64,000 nt of DNA. It comes from Irpex lacteus. Its lineage: Eukaryota; Basidiomycota; Agaricomycetes; Polyporales; Irpicaceae. The notes beneath the pieces are model-generated. The model was given only the letters and a program-made list of their open reading frames with translations. It was not told the DNA's origin and searched no databases. Shown here in pieces: positions 42,990-55,511 of this stretch. A program made the position numbers and the translations under genes. The stretch spans positions 1-64,000 of the forward strand of contig MQVO02000072.1 of NCBI GenBank assembly GCA_001986395.2, read 5' to 3'. Each line of letters opens with the position of its first letter. The stretch's first letter is position 1.

Positions 42990-44162
42990 ATGGCTCCAAG
43001 TGGAATCACGATCCAGCGCGTTGAACAGCCTTCAGGTGCGTTTGGCATGACCAGCGGAAGTAAATGTAGCTGCTGATCGGAGCACACAGAGACTAGAGTC
43101 GATGAGGCAGTGGATCTCTTTTATTCTCTTATGAAGGGCGGTAAGTACTCTCGATCGTAGTGCTTGTGTGTTCCTGGGATTAGAGACCGATCGTGTTATC
43201 GCTTAGATGCCGCTCTCAAGAGCCTTGTGGGCGGGGAGCCGGAGAAGATTCCGGGTATGGGGAGGGCTATGCTTCGCGCTGGTATTCACAGCGGAGAGTA
43301 TTATGAAGCCACAAATGCGGACGGAGGCCTGGTGGGTTTCTTGATGACGATGCCACCTGGGCAAGACCTCTTCAGCACGTGAGCATTTAATGCTGTACTG
43401 GTGTTTCGTGTCGTCACAATCTCTTCATTCCAGCGAGGAGCAGCGCGCTCTGGGATTAACAGAGTTTATGGCCAATCTCTCTCCGGAGGGAAAAGAATAC
43501 TACGCAACGACGGTATGTGCATTCCTCCGACGGTACTATCACTGACGTTGAACCATGAAATTTAGTACTTGGCAGAATTTCCATCGTTTGTGAATAAGTG
43601 TTTGGGGCCAACGGTCAGTGAAACACTTGTGGTTCCATTCCCCCTCAATTCTCTGGCTTACCGCGTTTCCTCCATTCTCGGAATCTCTCTGATAGGGTAA
43701 ACTGGACTCTTGGTACATTCATATAGTGATGGTACAACGCGAACACCAGGGTAAAGGCGTCGGTAAAGGCCTGATTGATCAGGTGGTCCAAAAGGTACAC
43801 AGTCTCCCTCTTTATCTTCTTTCTACTTGGAATTGACCGTGAAACCCTGTCGCTTGATAGGCATCCATCAAGGGCGATGTAATAGCCATGTCGACTACCA
43901 CTGCACTCAATGTAAGTCTTCCTGATCTACCTCTGTCATCCAGATCGATCTTCGTCGCGCTGCGAGTGTGATGAATCGTAAACAAAACACAGAAACCACA
44001 AATTGCCCGTCTATAAGACCGATTACTGACCGCGTATCTTCCTCCTTTAAGGCGACCATTTACCAGAAATGTGGCTTGACACTGCTCGACCAGAAGATCA
44101 TGCCTTCACCCTGGGGAGAATGGCCGCTGTACATCTTGTCGCTTGATACGAAGGCAAAGTGA
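42990..44162 (+). CDS. GNAT-family N-acetyltransferase
   Basis: Eight exons: 42990-43035, 43090-43140, 43207-43378, 43434-43512, 43566-43613, 43696-43794, 43861-43911, 44052-44162; 218 residues. The acetyl-CoA site is V-Q-R-E-H-Q-G-K-G-V-G-K-G, matching R/Q-x-x-G-x-G/A, preceded by the beta-strand W-Y-I-H-I-V-M-V. The end, N-A-T-I-Y-Q-K-C-G-L, is the usual C-terminal GNAT pattern. Cytosolic. The substrate is unknown. Placement between two UstYa-like genes makes a role in modifying or detoxifying a local product possible. Confidence 0.85.
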
Positions 44163-44883
44163 AGCGTGTAATAAGAACCTTGGGGTCTGCAATTGTAATA
44201 CCACGGAAAATTTACCGCCATAGTATGTAGAATCAATGTCAATGCTTTAGGTCCTGCAATGCATCATACAACACTTCTGTACGAAAGCAAAGACAGTCGG
44301 TCGCACTGAGTAGTCCTTCATATTCGCTCTTCGGCTTCAATGTTCTACGCTGATGAAGTTGAGCGAGTGCTAAAACGTATACAAATTAGCCTAACAGCAT
44401 CGCATAGACACGATACCATAAGTTACGTACCCGTGTGCCATCCTGCAACAGAGACTATCACACATCATAGGTAACAATCGATAACATTCAAAGCATAACT
44501 CGTATACATCCCAATAATGAGTTTATAAACAGCATAATCGACCAACAACAAGGGATCAACTCCTACACTCTCCAGCTGAACATTACGCAGTATCCCACAA
44601 GACTAACCCACGTAGAAAAGGTAAGACACAAGGTTAAAGCAAGATTATAGGTTGTACAACTGCCACCAACACACGTCGGTAAAGCGATGTCAAAAGGTAA
44701 GGGGCAAAGAGTAATCACGAAAGTAAGAACGAGTGAGGTCGCAAGTGCAGCAAAGATAGCGAGATAACAAGCAATACTAACATGAGGTGACATGAAAGAT
44801 GCAAGGATGATGATAGCGCGAATAATCCATGGAAATCCAGACTCAGAGGGGTCGTAAAGGCAGTTCGTCTCTTCTCTCTCCTC
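44163..44883. other. Intergenic between convergent genes
   Basis: No gene seen. Confidence 0.45.
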
Positions 44884-46130
44884 TTAGACGGAGACCTTAG
44901 CTTCGCTCATCGGGAGACTCGCTGCGCTGTTACCCTTCTTGGACTGAACAGCGTACGACCCGGCGACGGTAGAGCTGTTCAGGCTGTTCATGGTCTCCGG
45001 GGCGGTCGTCGTCTCGCGGCGAATGTTGAAGGTGGAGAAGCCGGCGCTGGTACCAGTCTGGGCGAGGGTCTCCTTAGTCCATGCCTTGTCGGTGACAACA
45101 CGGAGGATGATCAACGACGGTGCAAGGCACTAATACGGGGTTATGTTAGACGTTTAGTGTCGACGCTGAACAAATGGTAGTACACACCGTGATCTTAGCC
45201 CAGACTTGACCGAAAGCGATGGATATCAAGCTTCCGCGAGCATAGGGAATCAAGAACGCGATGCCGAAGAGAGAGTAGGGAGCAGCGGATTCGACCATGA
45301 TGGCGGCGACACTGGTATAGGTCTTGGCGTGAGCCTCGCCCATGGTCTCACGGATGACGCGGGAAAGAGACAAGAGACGAAGGCAAATGAGTGCGGTGAC
45401 GATGATGTTCAAGCTGATAGTCAGAGAGTAGTAAGGGATGCCGAAGTTGACGGATTTCTGGCCAAAGAAGAAGCCACCAGGCTTGAAGGAGGCGACGAGT
45501 TCCAAGGTGGCGAAGACTGTAGCAAACACGGTGAGTAACGGAAGGTAGATTGTCGATATATATAGGTAAGTACGCACCGAGGCCAACGATGTATGTCAAG
45601 CATGGTATCACAATGACGAGCCAGTTCGAGTTGTAGATCACGAAGAGACGGTAAATCTGACAGATCAGCGCACATTAGCTTCTGTTGCAAACCCTTTCTC
45701 TCAATTAGTCCTCACCAGAAGTGCGTCAGACATGAACACCAATGCGACGGCAGCACTGGAGCCCCAAGCCTGGTACCAGTCGGACAGCTGAGTGGCGATA
45801 AACACTGGCACTCCTCCCGGTTTATCACGGTTCGTTATCCACATATTTTCTCCCCAGACGGCATTGATGGAGATGTCGATGGTGAGCACAAGGAATAGAG
45901 CGGTACTATACCAGAAGAAGAATTGCCATGACTTCTTTTGTCTCCTACGGCGGACAAGTTCACGGAGAGTCATAAAGTACATGACCATATCCACGCCTGT
46001 GGGGAATTAACCGACGCCATCATCAAAATGCAGGTTCGCGTGGCTGATAATCTACTGATTACGCACCATAGAGAATACCACTCATATAGTTACCGATGTA
46101 ATATGAGTGCTCAAACACGGCCGTCGACAT
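44884..46130 (-). CDS. Seven-helix integral membrane protein, agaricomycete family
   Basis: Five exons in transcription order: 46130-46067, 45996-45716, 45656-45578, 45516-45188, 45129-44884; 332 residues. Hydrophobic segments include F-W-Y-S-T-A-L-F-L-V-L-T, A-V-A-L-V-F-M-S-D, N-W-L-V-I-V-I-P-C-L, I-P-Y-Y-S-L-T-I-S-L-N-I-I and Y-S-L-F-G-I-A-F-L-I. A Ser/Thr-rich cytosolic tail follows. The D-A-L-L...I-Y-R-L-F-V-I-Y-N-S-N-W block is typical of a large agaricomycete-specific seven-helix family with no proven ligand. It could be a receptor or transporter-like protein. Confidence 0.78.
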
Positions 46131-47109
46131 GTTGGATAGTGTTGGCTGCGACACACGGGGGAAGGGGCGGAATGGGAGGTGCGCAGCGAGGTGGCCGTAG
46201 GGAGCAGACCGTCACGGGCTGGATAGCGCTTTAATGGGGATTCTTCCAGGCACGGGAGAATTGAAGGGGAATGCTCACCCTGGTCAGCTATGATATGGCA
46301 TGACAGCGTGATCCTGCCCGTGTACGGCATAGCTACACCGGCGAAGGCCGAGCGTCAGTCGACCCTTCATATTCGCACCTTCGTTGTAGTACACATGGTG
46401 CTAAAGATTTCACTTGTAAGCTGAGCATGAGACGAGATGAAACGTCGTTGGTGGCGGTGATATCGCAAAGAGTTCTAACATTCAGCTCAAAGGATATGTC
46501 GAGACTGGTAGGGGAATGAGAGCCAGTTACCATAGCAGGTAACCTGACACGCACCTGCGGAGCCCATTGAGATATGTTGAAAAAGCGGTGGTAATAGACT
46601 TGTGGATGAGTCTAGTGCGTTTAGATAATCGCCTCATGCTTGAGAGAAGTAATTGGATGAATATCGGAATCGCCGCTGGAGAGTGAATAGAATGGAGCAT
46701 ACCCTTTTCACGTACAGCGCTCTATACGAAGCTGCATAATTAGTAAAAGCGAGGTTCGTTGTAAACACACGGCTAAGCTTCGTTCTTGTTCATGGCAGCG
46801 AGCACACCGTTCAGAACAGCGTGCGGCACAACACTGGAAGAACTGGTAGGGTTGTGTGTTTGCAAGAAGGAAGAGTTGCTGCGAAACCAGGTAAAGAGAC
46901 CTCAAAGTGCGATCAGAACGCCATCGCTGATTAACAGCGGCGAGGCGCCCATTGATCAGGATGTGGTTAGCACCTTCCTTTTTGGGACCTTTTGTGGCCA
47001 TGCATCAAGGGTTTGCACCTGTGCCGGAGAGCCCGCTATCCCCACGGTCCTCAAATACGACGGACGTGCATGACCCAAGACCTCTCTCGCCCGGCCGCTA
47101 TTGCTCCCT
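46131..47109. other. Intergenic, divergent, no gene seen
   Basis: About 1 kb between divergent starts; short frames only. Confidence 0.45.
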
Positions 47110-47792
47110 ATGCGTCCGGACTCGGTATTGCGGGGCAGGCAGCCCTGGTCGTTGACCACTTTCGCCTCTGCTTTCTTCTTCGTTAGTCTCCTCCTCAAGC
47201 TCGGTGGCACGCTATGGCTGCGTAGGCTGACTACGACACAAACGGCTAGAGACTACAGTGAGCTCACTATCCCTTATCGCGGTACAAAGGGCGTTACAAC
47301 TCACCTGGGCACGTCATATCACTAGCTTATGTCGGGTCAGACTTCCCCGATAGCTGGCCAATAGAGCGCAAACCTGTATTGCTTGCCAACAGCCACACCG
47401 TTCGCTATCACATCGACACACCAGTCGGTATTAAGGAATGGGAGTCCGTCGTGCCTGGTGACGGCATCGTCCACCTCGGCGAGCACAAGCAACCCTTCAC
47501 GGTCTCGATGTTCCACCAACTCAAGTGCCTGGCGCTCTTGCGCGAGGAATTGGTCGATGGATGGAAGGATCCCTCGGGGCCCTCCGAGATGACCAGGCAC
47601 TGTCTCAACTATGTCAAGCAGATGATTCAATGTCACGGAGATACGTACCTCGAGCCATATGCCCACCCTAACCACAAGGACCCAGTCGACTTTGATCACG
47701 TATACGAGTGCAAGGACTGGGGAGCAGTGTACGATGCGGCGAAGAAGAACCAAGAGGAGTACGAGCTTTGGCGGTCAGAGAGGAAGACATAA
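47110..47792 (+). CDS. UstYa-like (DUF3328) protein with altered His motifs
   Basis: Two exons: 47110-47281 and 47326-47792; 212 residues. An N-terminal membrane helix (A-S-A-F-F-F-V-S-L-L-L) and the luminal order of motifs match UstYa, including Q-C-H-G-D-T-Y-L-E-P and H-V-Y-E-C-K-D-W. The two H-x2-H-C motifs are changed: H-Q-L-K-C near 121 (second His to Lys) and M-T-R-H-C near 146 (first His to Met). It may therefore be inactive as an oxidase, or may work as a partner of the intact copy at 41.8-42.5 kb. Confidence 0.82.
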
Positions 47793-48402
47793 ATGGGTGA
47801 GGATCGGGTTATGAAGCAGACTATGATTATCTCTACGCTTGTTCTGTGATGCCCTTCAGGGCCTTCCAGTCACATATCTGTTTCCGCTACCACTGTAGGG
47901 GTATGATTTGGCCGTCTCTATGGCTAGCTTCCGTTGATTTGAAGTTGCTACTATAAGCAGTCTTCAGAGCACGCCGCTGTATTCTAGTAGGCCGTGTAGT
48001 AATATATGTCTGTATTTCTAGAAATGCATCCTTAAATGTTTGAGCCTATGACAGAAGGCAAAAGTTAGTAGACCTTTGGAGTGCGGCGAAAAGGCCGTGA
48101 GCTGAGCGATGGTAATGGGTTACATTTTCTTCTCCGATATTTTCGGGACACTGTTATCAGACGCTCGGTGATGGCCGACAGGTTTGTGGCGCGGGAAAAT
48201 ACAGGTCAGCCTGAGGAAGTTCGAGTTCGATCCAATTCGTGCGCCTTAACCATAGTCTATCAATGTCCGAGTTTGTGAGTACCAATAGTAACTGGCTTAT
48301 AATGCTATCGGAGCTCGGGGACCGCCTGTTGACATTGCATGATAAAGCTAATACTTAGATACACTGAGTATGACTGTTTCTTTGATTGAATGCTATTCAA
48401 GT
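47793..48402. other. Intergenic between convergent genes
   Basis: No gene seen. Confidence 0.45.
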
Positions 48403-48874
48403 TCAAGCCATCAAGGGCGGAATGGGTGCAGGACTGAAGAATGGTATGATCTGTAACTTCTCATGGTCCCACTGAAAGAAGTCTAATTAATACTCTGCAG
48501 TTCGTAGGCGATAGCTTGAACACATACCACATGTTCAGTCCAATAAACATCGTCTTCGATGATCTTCCTGACAGCCTCGATGCTCTCACTTTCGAATATC
48601 ATGATCGAACCGGTCAGCTTTGCGCCATTAAGGAAGTCGTAGCTGTCATGGGCAAGCGATCCTCCACCGGTGCCTGAACGGAACATCGAGTAAGGAGAAG
48701 TGTAGTCGTTGGAGTTATAAGATAGCGCTTACGCAAAATTCCAGCCTTGCCCACATCGCCCATGTGCTCAACGTGTGCAGCTTGATTCTCGTTGCGCATC
48801 TTCAAAGCGTTGGTATCGGCGTAGTCTGGTGCAACGACTAGAAAGCTATATGTCTTGGGCTGTGGCTGAGACAT
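48403..48874 (-). CDS. YciI-like (YCII-related) small protein
   Basis: Exons in transcription order: 48874-48733, 48673-48528, 48471-48403; 118 residues. Features of the ferredoxin-like YciI fold: Y-S-F-L-V-V-A-P-D near the N terminus, R-x-x-H-x-x-H replaced by Q-A-A-H-V-E-H, G-S-I-M-I-F-E-S-E-S and D-D-V-Y-W. The end is W-D-H-E-K-L-Q-I-I-P. Cytosolic. YciI proteins are small enzymes or dimeric binding proteins, some with dehydrochlorinase or epimerase-like activity; the role here is unknown. Confidence 0.78.
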
Positions 48875-49436
48875 CGTGTTTGCCAAGGGAGCAGACGGCT
48901 GTAGTGGAATTTAGGGGAAGGTTTGCAGCCATTCCTATAAATGCACTGGTAACACGCTGAGTAAGGAGACAAGGCGTTCCGGATCGGAGAACAAGTACCT
49001 GACAAACACCGACGCGGAGTCAAAGACCTGGTTCTCGAAACCTGGTTGGCTATCCTGGATGATGAAATGAGGCTCGCTTGTAAGTCCTGTCTTCGGTGAA
49101 CATTGTCAGCACACGGAATTATGCACTCTGGGCAATGAAGGCCCTTTATACCAGCTGGTGTGGAGAGCAGGTGACCGTAACGGTGACTGCCTCTAGCTAT
49201 ATTGCTTCACCCAGAAAGCAGAAAAGGAGTTCGGCAAGCCCGTCGGTGCCCGCTTCGCATTCATCCTTCGGACTGCAAACGAGTCATGTTCCAAAAAACC
49301 TAGTCCTATATCTTCTTCAATACATCTACGTTACATACAAGATCCAAATACAGCGAAATTCGCGCTCAGTTGTACATCGTTTGACTGTTGCGTTCTGTTA
49401 GCCGCTTACTCAAAACCGAACTGGAGAGGACGCGAC
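48875..49436. other. Intergenic, no gene seen
   Basis: Includes a possible last exon of the AAA ATPase (49,348-49,394) if the donor at 49,440 is used. Confidence 0.4.
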
Positions 49437-52229
49437 TTACCTGGCATCGAACTCGTCCATCATATCCAAAACCTGCTCCAAATGACGATAGCCCAAAGAT
49501 TCTTGACGTCCTGAAGCCAACGCGGTCGCAGTCTTCACAACGTTCTTAATCTGACGTCCGTTAATCTTCTTCTCGCCGAGTTGCCTAAGCTCTTCCTTAG
49601 ACAGCCCGCCATCGGGAATGTCTCCGTGGACTTTACGTAGGAACGCGAGCCAGATTTTGCGTCTAGAGTCGGCGTTGAGGTCTTGGTAGCGTAAGGAGAG
49701 GTGAATGCGGGATTGGAACGCTTCGTCGAAGACGCGGACGCGGTTAGTGGTAAGGAAGAGGATTCCGCGGAAGTACCTAAGAAGTTCGAGGTATTAGAGC
49801 ACGTTGTATCATGGTCACTACAGTTCGCTTACTCGAGATGTCTAAGGAAGACCGCTACCATGGCGTTGCGCTCAATATGATGCAACGCACGCTCTTCGAG
49901 AAAAACGTCGGCCTCATCAATAAGGACGACTGCACCCCAGGCCGCGGATACCTTGAGGATGGTCGCAAGGTTTGTGTCAATCTTTGCAGCGCTGGTACCA
50001 AGGTCCGCAGCTCCGACGATGTACAAGGGCTCTGAAAAGATGAGGCATGTCAGGTAAAGAACCCAATAGCAGTGCTCGAGAGACTATTTACTGCGCAAAT
50101 CTGGGATGAGGTTCGACCATGAGTGAAAGAGAGATGATATCATATAAAAGTACGCACATTCGCTCATGGCTTCAGCGGTCAAGCTTTTACCTATCGTTTA
50201 ATTTTCAAAGGGACGTTACCGTCTGTGCCCCCAAAAGAAAGTTTCCACACGTACCGGTACCAGGATTCCCATAGAGGTTGATAACGAGACCCATCCCCTT
50301 GCCTTTGACGAAATCGTCGATCTTCGACGCTGGGCCGGTACTGTGAGCCTCCACCAGCGTAGTCAATACGGCTTTATGATTTGGAGGTATGACAAGGTTC
50401 TGGTACGCTTCTTCGTTCCACTCGAACTCCTCAATAAGGTCAACGGAGAACTCCACTAGCAGAGGACGTATAAGTGAGGACTATATCGTGCATGGTGAGT
50501 GAATTATAACTCACGCCATTGTTTATCTGATAAGCTGAATCCGTACACCGTCGGCGGCGCAAGCAGGAGGTCATCAGACGTGAGCTCTTCGACCTTTCCA
50601 AGCGGGTTATCTGTCACGACTGTGCCGCTGTGGGCGCGCAAGGCGAACCTGTCTATGTCGACGCCCTTGAGGGTCTTCGACGCATAGCTCATCTTATCGT
50701 AGTTGGGCATGTTCTCGGAGAAGGCCTCTGTCACGATTGTCAGCTTTTTTACACATCAACTGTCCCAGGTAACGTACTTCTGTCGATTATAACTCTGGAG
50801 TCCACCTAGAAATATGCGTTATTACGTTACTGGCCACAAATGAGATTTACAAATCGCTCACATTATACCTGGCAGCATCGTAGCCCATTGTGTTCTTGAC
50901 CCACATGTGGGCAATTCCGTTATACGCCAGATGGCTCACGCCACCAGCATACTTAGACCACGTTTTGCCTCTCTCGATCAAACGCTCCTTCAGACCATCA
51001 AGTCCTCCAGGTCCAGCATAGTACTTGATAGGATAGGCACCGAGACTCGCAATGTCCTTCGTGCCAGAGAACCCAGGTATATCAATTACGTTCCCAAGCT
51101 TGGCCAGCCCAAAGCGAGTGCCCGCAGGGCTGACGTCCGCTTCGAGGTACTCGACGAAGAGGCGCCAGATATACTTCGAATTGTCCGCAGTCGAGCCGGA
51201 TGACTCGAAACCTGCGGAGATGCCAGAGATGTCGAATGCGAGCGCGCCGCCTTGTAGGTCTTGCTTCTGGCACTTTTCGGCGTAGAGAAGGCGGACGGCG
51301 CGGGGCTCTTGTGTAAGGGGACAAGAAATGTGGAGGACGGTCTTCTTGGGGACGTAGAGTGCCCAGAGAAGGTCGAACGTTATCTCCGCGTGCTCAAGAA
51401 GAGCATCGAGACTGTCTAGCGTCTCACCGTACTCAGACTTAAGGTGGTTGAGAAGGTATGAGAGGTGAGCGAACGCGGTCGAAGATTCCTCCAGCGTAGA
51501 AAGGTGCGCCGTTAGCTCTGGCAACCAACTGAGCAGAGTTTGAGGCGTAACCTATGTGGAAAGTGAGTTCGTGTATACTCTTTTAGGTAAGGTTACGAAC
51601 CCTCAGTGGCTTTGCATGCCAAGAGACACCGCTCTGAATGGGACCGATGGCTTCATTGCCAATTCTACGCAGCTCAGCGCTATGGATCTCTATGAGCTTT
51701 GTTACACTGTACGACTGCACTTGTCCAGGTCGCCCAACGGCGGCCGTGGGGGTGAAGCGACGGATGACAGTGAACACAAAGCAGTCATACTTGCCCCCCT
51801 TCTTTGTCGACTGTACAGCTTGGCCCACTGGCGTAGGCTTCACGTTCCATTTGCCAGTGGTAAGGTCAAGCACTTCGTCGAGATGCTTCACCTCGAGGAC
51901 TGTGCCTGGGTCACCGGTAGGCAGCTCCTCCTCGGCTTCCAATTCCTGAGCTGCATGAGCTAGCGTAGCCCGAGGATCTTCGTCTGTGGCCTCTCCGGTA
52001 GCAGGCAGTACATACTGAGAGGAGCCATTTAAAGCACTGAAAGAGTTTGCAATCTGCCCGAGAGTTAAGTTGGAATCTACATGGGCAAATTAGTTGCTTC
52101 TCAGCTGTGGCACCAACAATAAAGCCTACTGTTTGAGCTTGCGGCGGCACGCAGAGCTCGCTGCATCTCGCGGTTTCGTTGCTGCAACGCGGTGAGTCTG
52201 TTAGCATTTGCCAACTGGTCTTCAGACAT
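49437..52229 (-). CDS. AAA-family ATPase with N-terminal DUF7025-type region
   Basis: Ten exons in transcription order: 52229-52130, 52076-51601, 51551-50862, 50805-50778, 50727-50515, 50455-50255, 50190-50158, 50100-50092 (9 nt), 50031-49833, 49776-49437; 762 residues. The N-terminal 450 residues match the region found in fungal DUF7025 AAA proteins. Walker A is G-N-P-G-T-G-K-S near 565-572, interrupted by an intron. Walker B is V-V-L-I-D-E-A-D near 620. F-L-T-T-N-R-V and F-D-E-A-F-Q-S-R carry sensor and arginine-finger residues. A 9-nt exon supplies Y-L-R between A-E-A-M-S-E and K-P-L-Y. Probable protein-remodelling ATPase; target unknown. Confidence 0.85.
50092..50100 (-). other. 9-nt micro-exon of the AAA ATPase
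   Basis: ATTTGCGCA flanked by CCCAG and GTAAAT. Without it the exons at 50158 and 50031 join to a TAG stop; with it the frame is kept and the family's expected residues appear. Confidence 0.6.
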
Positions 52230-52476
52230 GATGGTCGTAGTTTAAGCTGTATTTGGGTTCCAGATACGACGCCGCCGCGTATTTAAGCGGACAATAATAC
52301 AACGCGTGGCCGTCGATCGCGAGGCGTGTTTGTCACGCGTTAGCGCACCTTCCTCATTTGAACCAGCGCCTCCCATATTTGGACCTACCGCCCTGCGGCT
52401 CACACGGTCCCCTTCAGTCGTGACAACCAACCTCGAGAGCGTGTACTTCGTCGTGCTCTGAGGCGAAAACTGTCAG
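52230..52476. promoter_or_regulatory. Shared divergent promoter, AAA ATPase / GH5
   Basis: 247 bases between the two start codons; no TATA box noted. Confidence 0.55.
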
Positions 52477-55400
52477 ATGGTTTCCCCAACGACGTCGGAG
52501 GCGTCCTTTATTCTTGTGAACGACGGCGAGCAGTCTTCTGAACAGTCTAATGTTTCAGGACAGCGAATTCAGGTGAGCACTACTCTGGTGAATTAAAGTA
52601 TATATATTGAGCTGTAGCGGCCATGCATTATCCAGGAAACGGAAAATGACCATCCTTTTGCTCACGACTGGTCTTCGCATGGCACAGGAGGCAAAATACG
52701 TATTCACGGCCGTCATTTCGTAGATGCGTATGGTAGGGTGTGTAACTTGCGAGGCGTGAACTTGGCGGGAAACTGCAAGCTGTGCGTACTCTATGGCCAT
52801 TATTGTATGCATTCCCTAACCTGGAATATATTTTCAGACCCACGAACGATGACCATGCCACCTTTCCCGCGAACCCAGAAGCTGCCACCTTTGTCGGGCG
52901 ACCGTTTCCCTTAGACCAAGCACACGAGCATTTCTCGCGACTGAGACGATGGGGCTTCACGTTTAGTACGTACGTTATGCCTGTATTATGTGTCACGTCA
53001 TAAACTCAGAGGTGTTGCACAGTTCGCTTTCTGATAACATGGGAGGCGGTTGAGCATGCAGGACCGTGAGTGGTATCTTATCTATGACACTCCACTATAC
53101 TCACGCGCAACATAGAGGCATCTACGACACAGAGTATCTTGAATATGTCCGCCAACTTCTTTCCCTTCTCCCCAAATACGGCATGGTCGCGTTCGTCTGC
53201 TGTCATCAAGACGTATGGTCCCGTTACTCCGGTGGCTCGGGAGCTCCAGCATGGACGTTAACTACAGTCGGTTTTGATTTGGATGCTCTTGAAGAAACAG
53301 GTGCTGCGTGGCTAAAGGGTGTCAAAGGGGGAGGACATGTTGAAGAGGAGAGGGGATTATGGCCGTGTGGGTACCAAAAGCTTGCTGCTGCAACGATGGC
53401 GTAAGTACGTTGCTGGCTTGCTTCGCTCCATAATAACCCAGGCTGTCTTCTCCAGAACTTGTTTCTGGGCTGGCGACACGTTCACTCCGAAGTTGAAGGT
53501 TAAGAACGCCAAAGGAGAGGATGTCTCTATACAGACATTCTTACAGACTGCGTTCCTCGACATGTGGGAGCTGGTTACCAAAACCCTCGGTGACCTTGAA
53601 GGCGTTATTGGTTTTGAGGTAGGCTCATATTATCATGTAATGTCACGCACCGAGACATTAATTATTGTAGATCATGAATGAGCCCCACAGAGGGTACATA
53701 GACCTCCAGTCGATGCACTCCTTTGACTACAACACGGATTTGCATCTGGGAGCAGTTCGTTAGTAGCACTGTTACCATCCTCTCTTACAATTACTAACAT
53801 GCCGATAGCCACACCATTCCAGTCATTCATGCTCGGAGCTGGTCACCCGACAGAAGTCGGCGTCTGGACACGCTCCTTCCCTATGCCTACCCGTCTCACA
53901 GGAAAGACAGTGCTAAATCCCGCCGGCAAGAAGGTATGGCGTCCTGACGGACCTACGCAAGGCCAGTGTTTGTGGGAGGTGCATGGCGTGTGGGGATGGG
54001 ATAAGAGCAAGAATGAGGGCGTCGTATTGCGTGAAAGTTACTTCATCAAGGACCCCATGACGAATAAGAAGGTAAGTGTATGAAATGTTATGCCTGTGTG
54101 TATTTGGGCTCATGGTATTTGGTGTAGATAGACTGGTATACCGACCATTATTTCCCGTTGCTGGAACGATGGGTCGAACGCATTAGAAGCGTGTCTCCTC
54201 CCGAAAAGTTCGTCTTTGTAGAGGCTATTCCTAATGAGGTATGTCTAGGCGTAGTCCCTCCTTATGATTGCCTCATTGAATAGTCCATAGTTTTGCCCTT
54301 CGTCGTGGACGCCCAAACATCAACCGAGTAACATGGTATATGCACCTCACTGGTGAGGGTCTTTCCTATCTCCTTATTCTTGAGTGGTGGCTAATCTTGT
54401 CATCAAGGTATGATCTCAACGCCCTTTTCCAGAAGGGTTTTGGAGATTTCTCAGTCAACGTGCAGGGCCTTTCAAGGGTAAGTGTCAGAACTCGCTTGGC
54501 AGTGCCAACTAACGCTAGCGCATTGTGTAGGGAATGTTCCCGCTGAAAGCGTTCTATTGGGGTCAACGAGGCGCTAGAGAAAACTTTTTGACCCAAATAT
54601 CTCGCATTGCAAACGAGGCCTACAAGACTATCGGTGAAAAGCCCGTGATAATTGGTGAATGTGGCATACCGATGGATATGAAGTACGCCTCCTACTTTGA
54701 CCACATGCACGACCTGTATTAACCGTCTTTGTAGTAAGGGTGAAGCATTCACGACCGACAATTGGAAGTGGCAGCTTCGCATGATGGACGCCATGCTCAC
54801 TGGCTTGGAACGCTCCCTCATTGGCTTCACGTGAGTAAATTATACGCAGTCCATGACACTTTTTTTGATACTCTCATCAGGTTGTGGAATTACAATCCGG
54901 ATAACGACGACAAGGCAGGCGATGACTGGAACGGAGAGAACTTCTCCTGGTTCAGCAGGAAGAGGGCTTTGATCCCGTCCCTACTCTACTACAACCAAAC
55001 GGCACCGACGTTAGACAACGGTGGGCGAATCTTGCGAAGTGTTGTCCGGCCCTACGCCGCCAAAACTGCTGGTATCCCGCTCCGGTTCGAGTACGAAGTC
55101 AATACTGGTGACTTCAGCTATTCCTGGATGATCCCCCATTCAGATAACACCGAACCAGGTGTATCTGGTGGCCCCGACACATCCACACCCCCAAGAGCAG
55201 GGCATCCCGCGTTGACATCCTCTGTGACGGAGATATTCCTCCCTTCCTTCATCGCCCAAGGAAGCAAGGTGATCGTCCAAGGACTAAGCAAGAGCGATAG
55301 ATCCTTCTACGACGAAGCAAAACAGACGCTGTACATCACGGTCGCGGACAACACGCCTGGAAAGGTATACGACATTTCTGTTGTGCTGTCTCCTCGGCTC

Positions 55401-55511
55401 CGTGCAGTGTTTGAAGTGAACGATTTGTGGAGCGACTTTGGTGGGCATATTGCCGCTGGCGGCGCTGTGCTTCTTGCTATCCTCGTCTACTTGATCTCTG
55501 CGTTTTTGTAG
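52477..55511 (+). CDS. GH5 glucosylceramidase/sterylglucosidase, EGCrP2-like
   Basis: Fourteen exons: 52477-52572, 52636-52781, 52838-52965, 53023-53065, 53116-53400, 53456-53618, 53671-53758, 53809-54071, 54128-54238, 54291-54352, 54408-54477, 54531-54682, 54735-54830, 54881-55511; 777 residues. The TIM barrel has R-G-V-N-L-A-G-N, the acid/base Glu in I-M-N-E-P near 291 and the nucleophile Glu in I-I-G-E-C-G near 528. A beta domain follows and the protein ends in one hydrophobic helix. Length and motifs fit the fungal EGCrP2/Egh1/Sgl1 group, which hydrolyses ergosteryl-glucoside and glucosylceramide at internal membranes. Confidence 0.9.
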
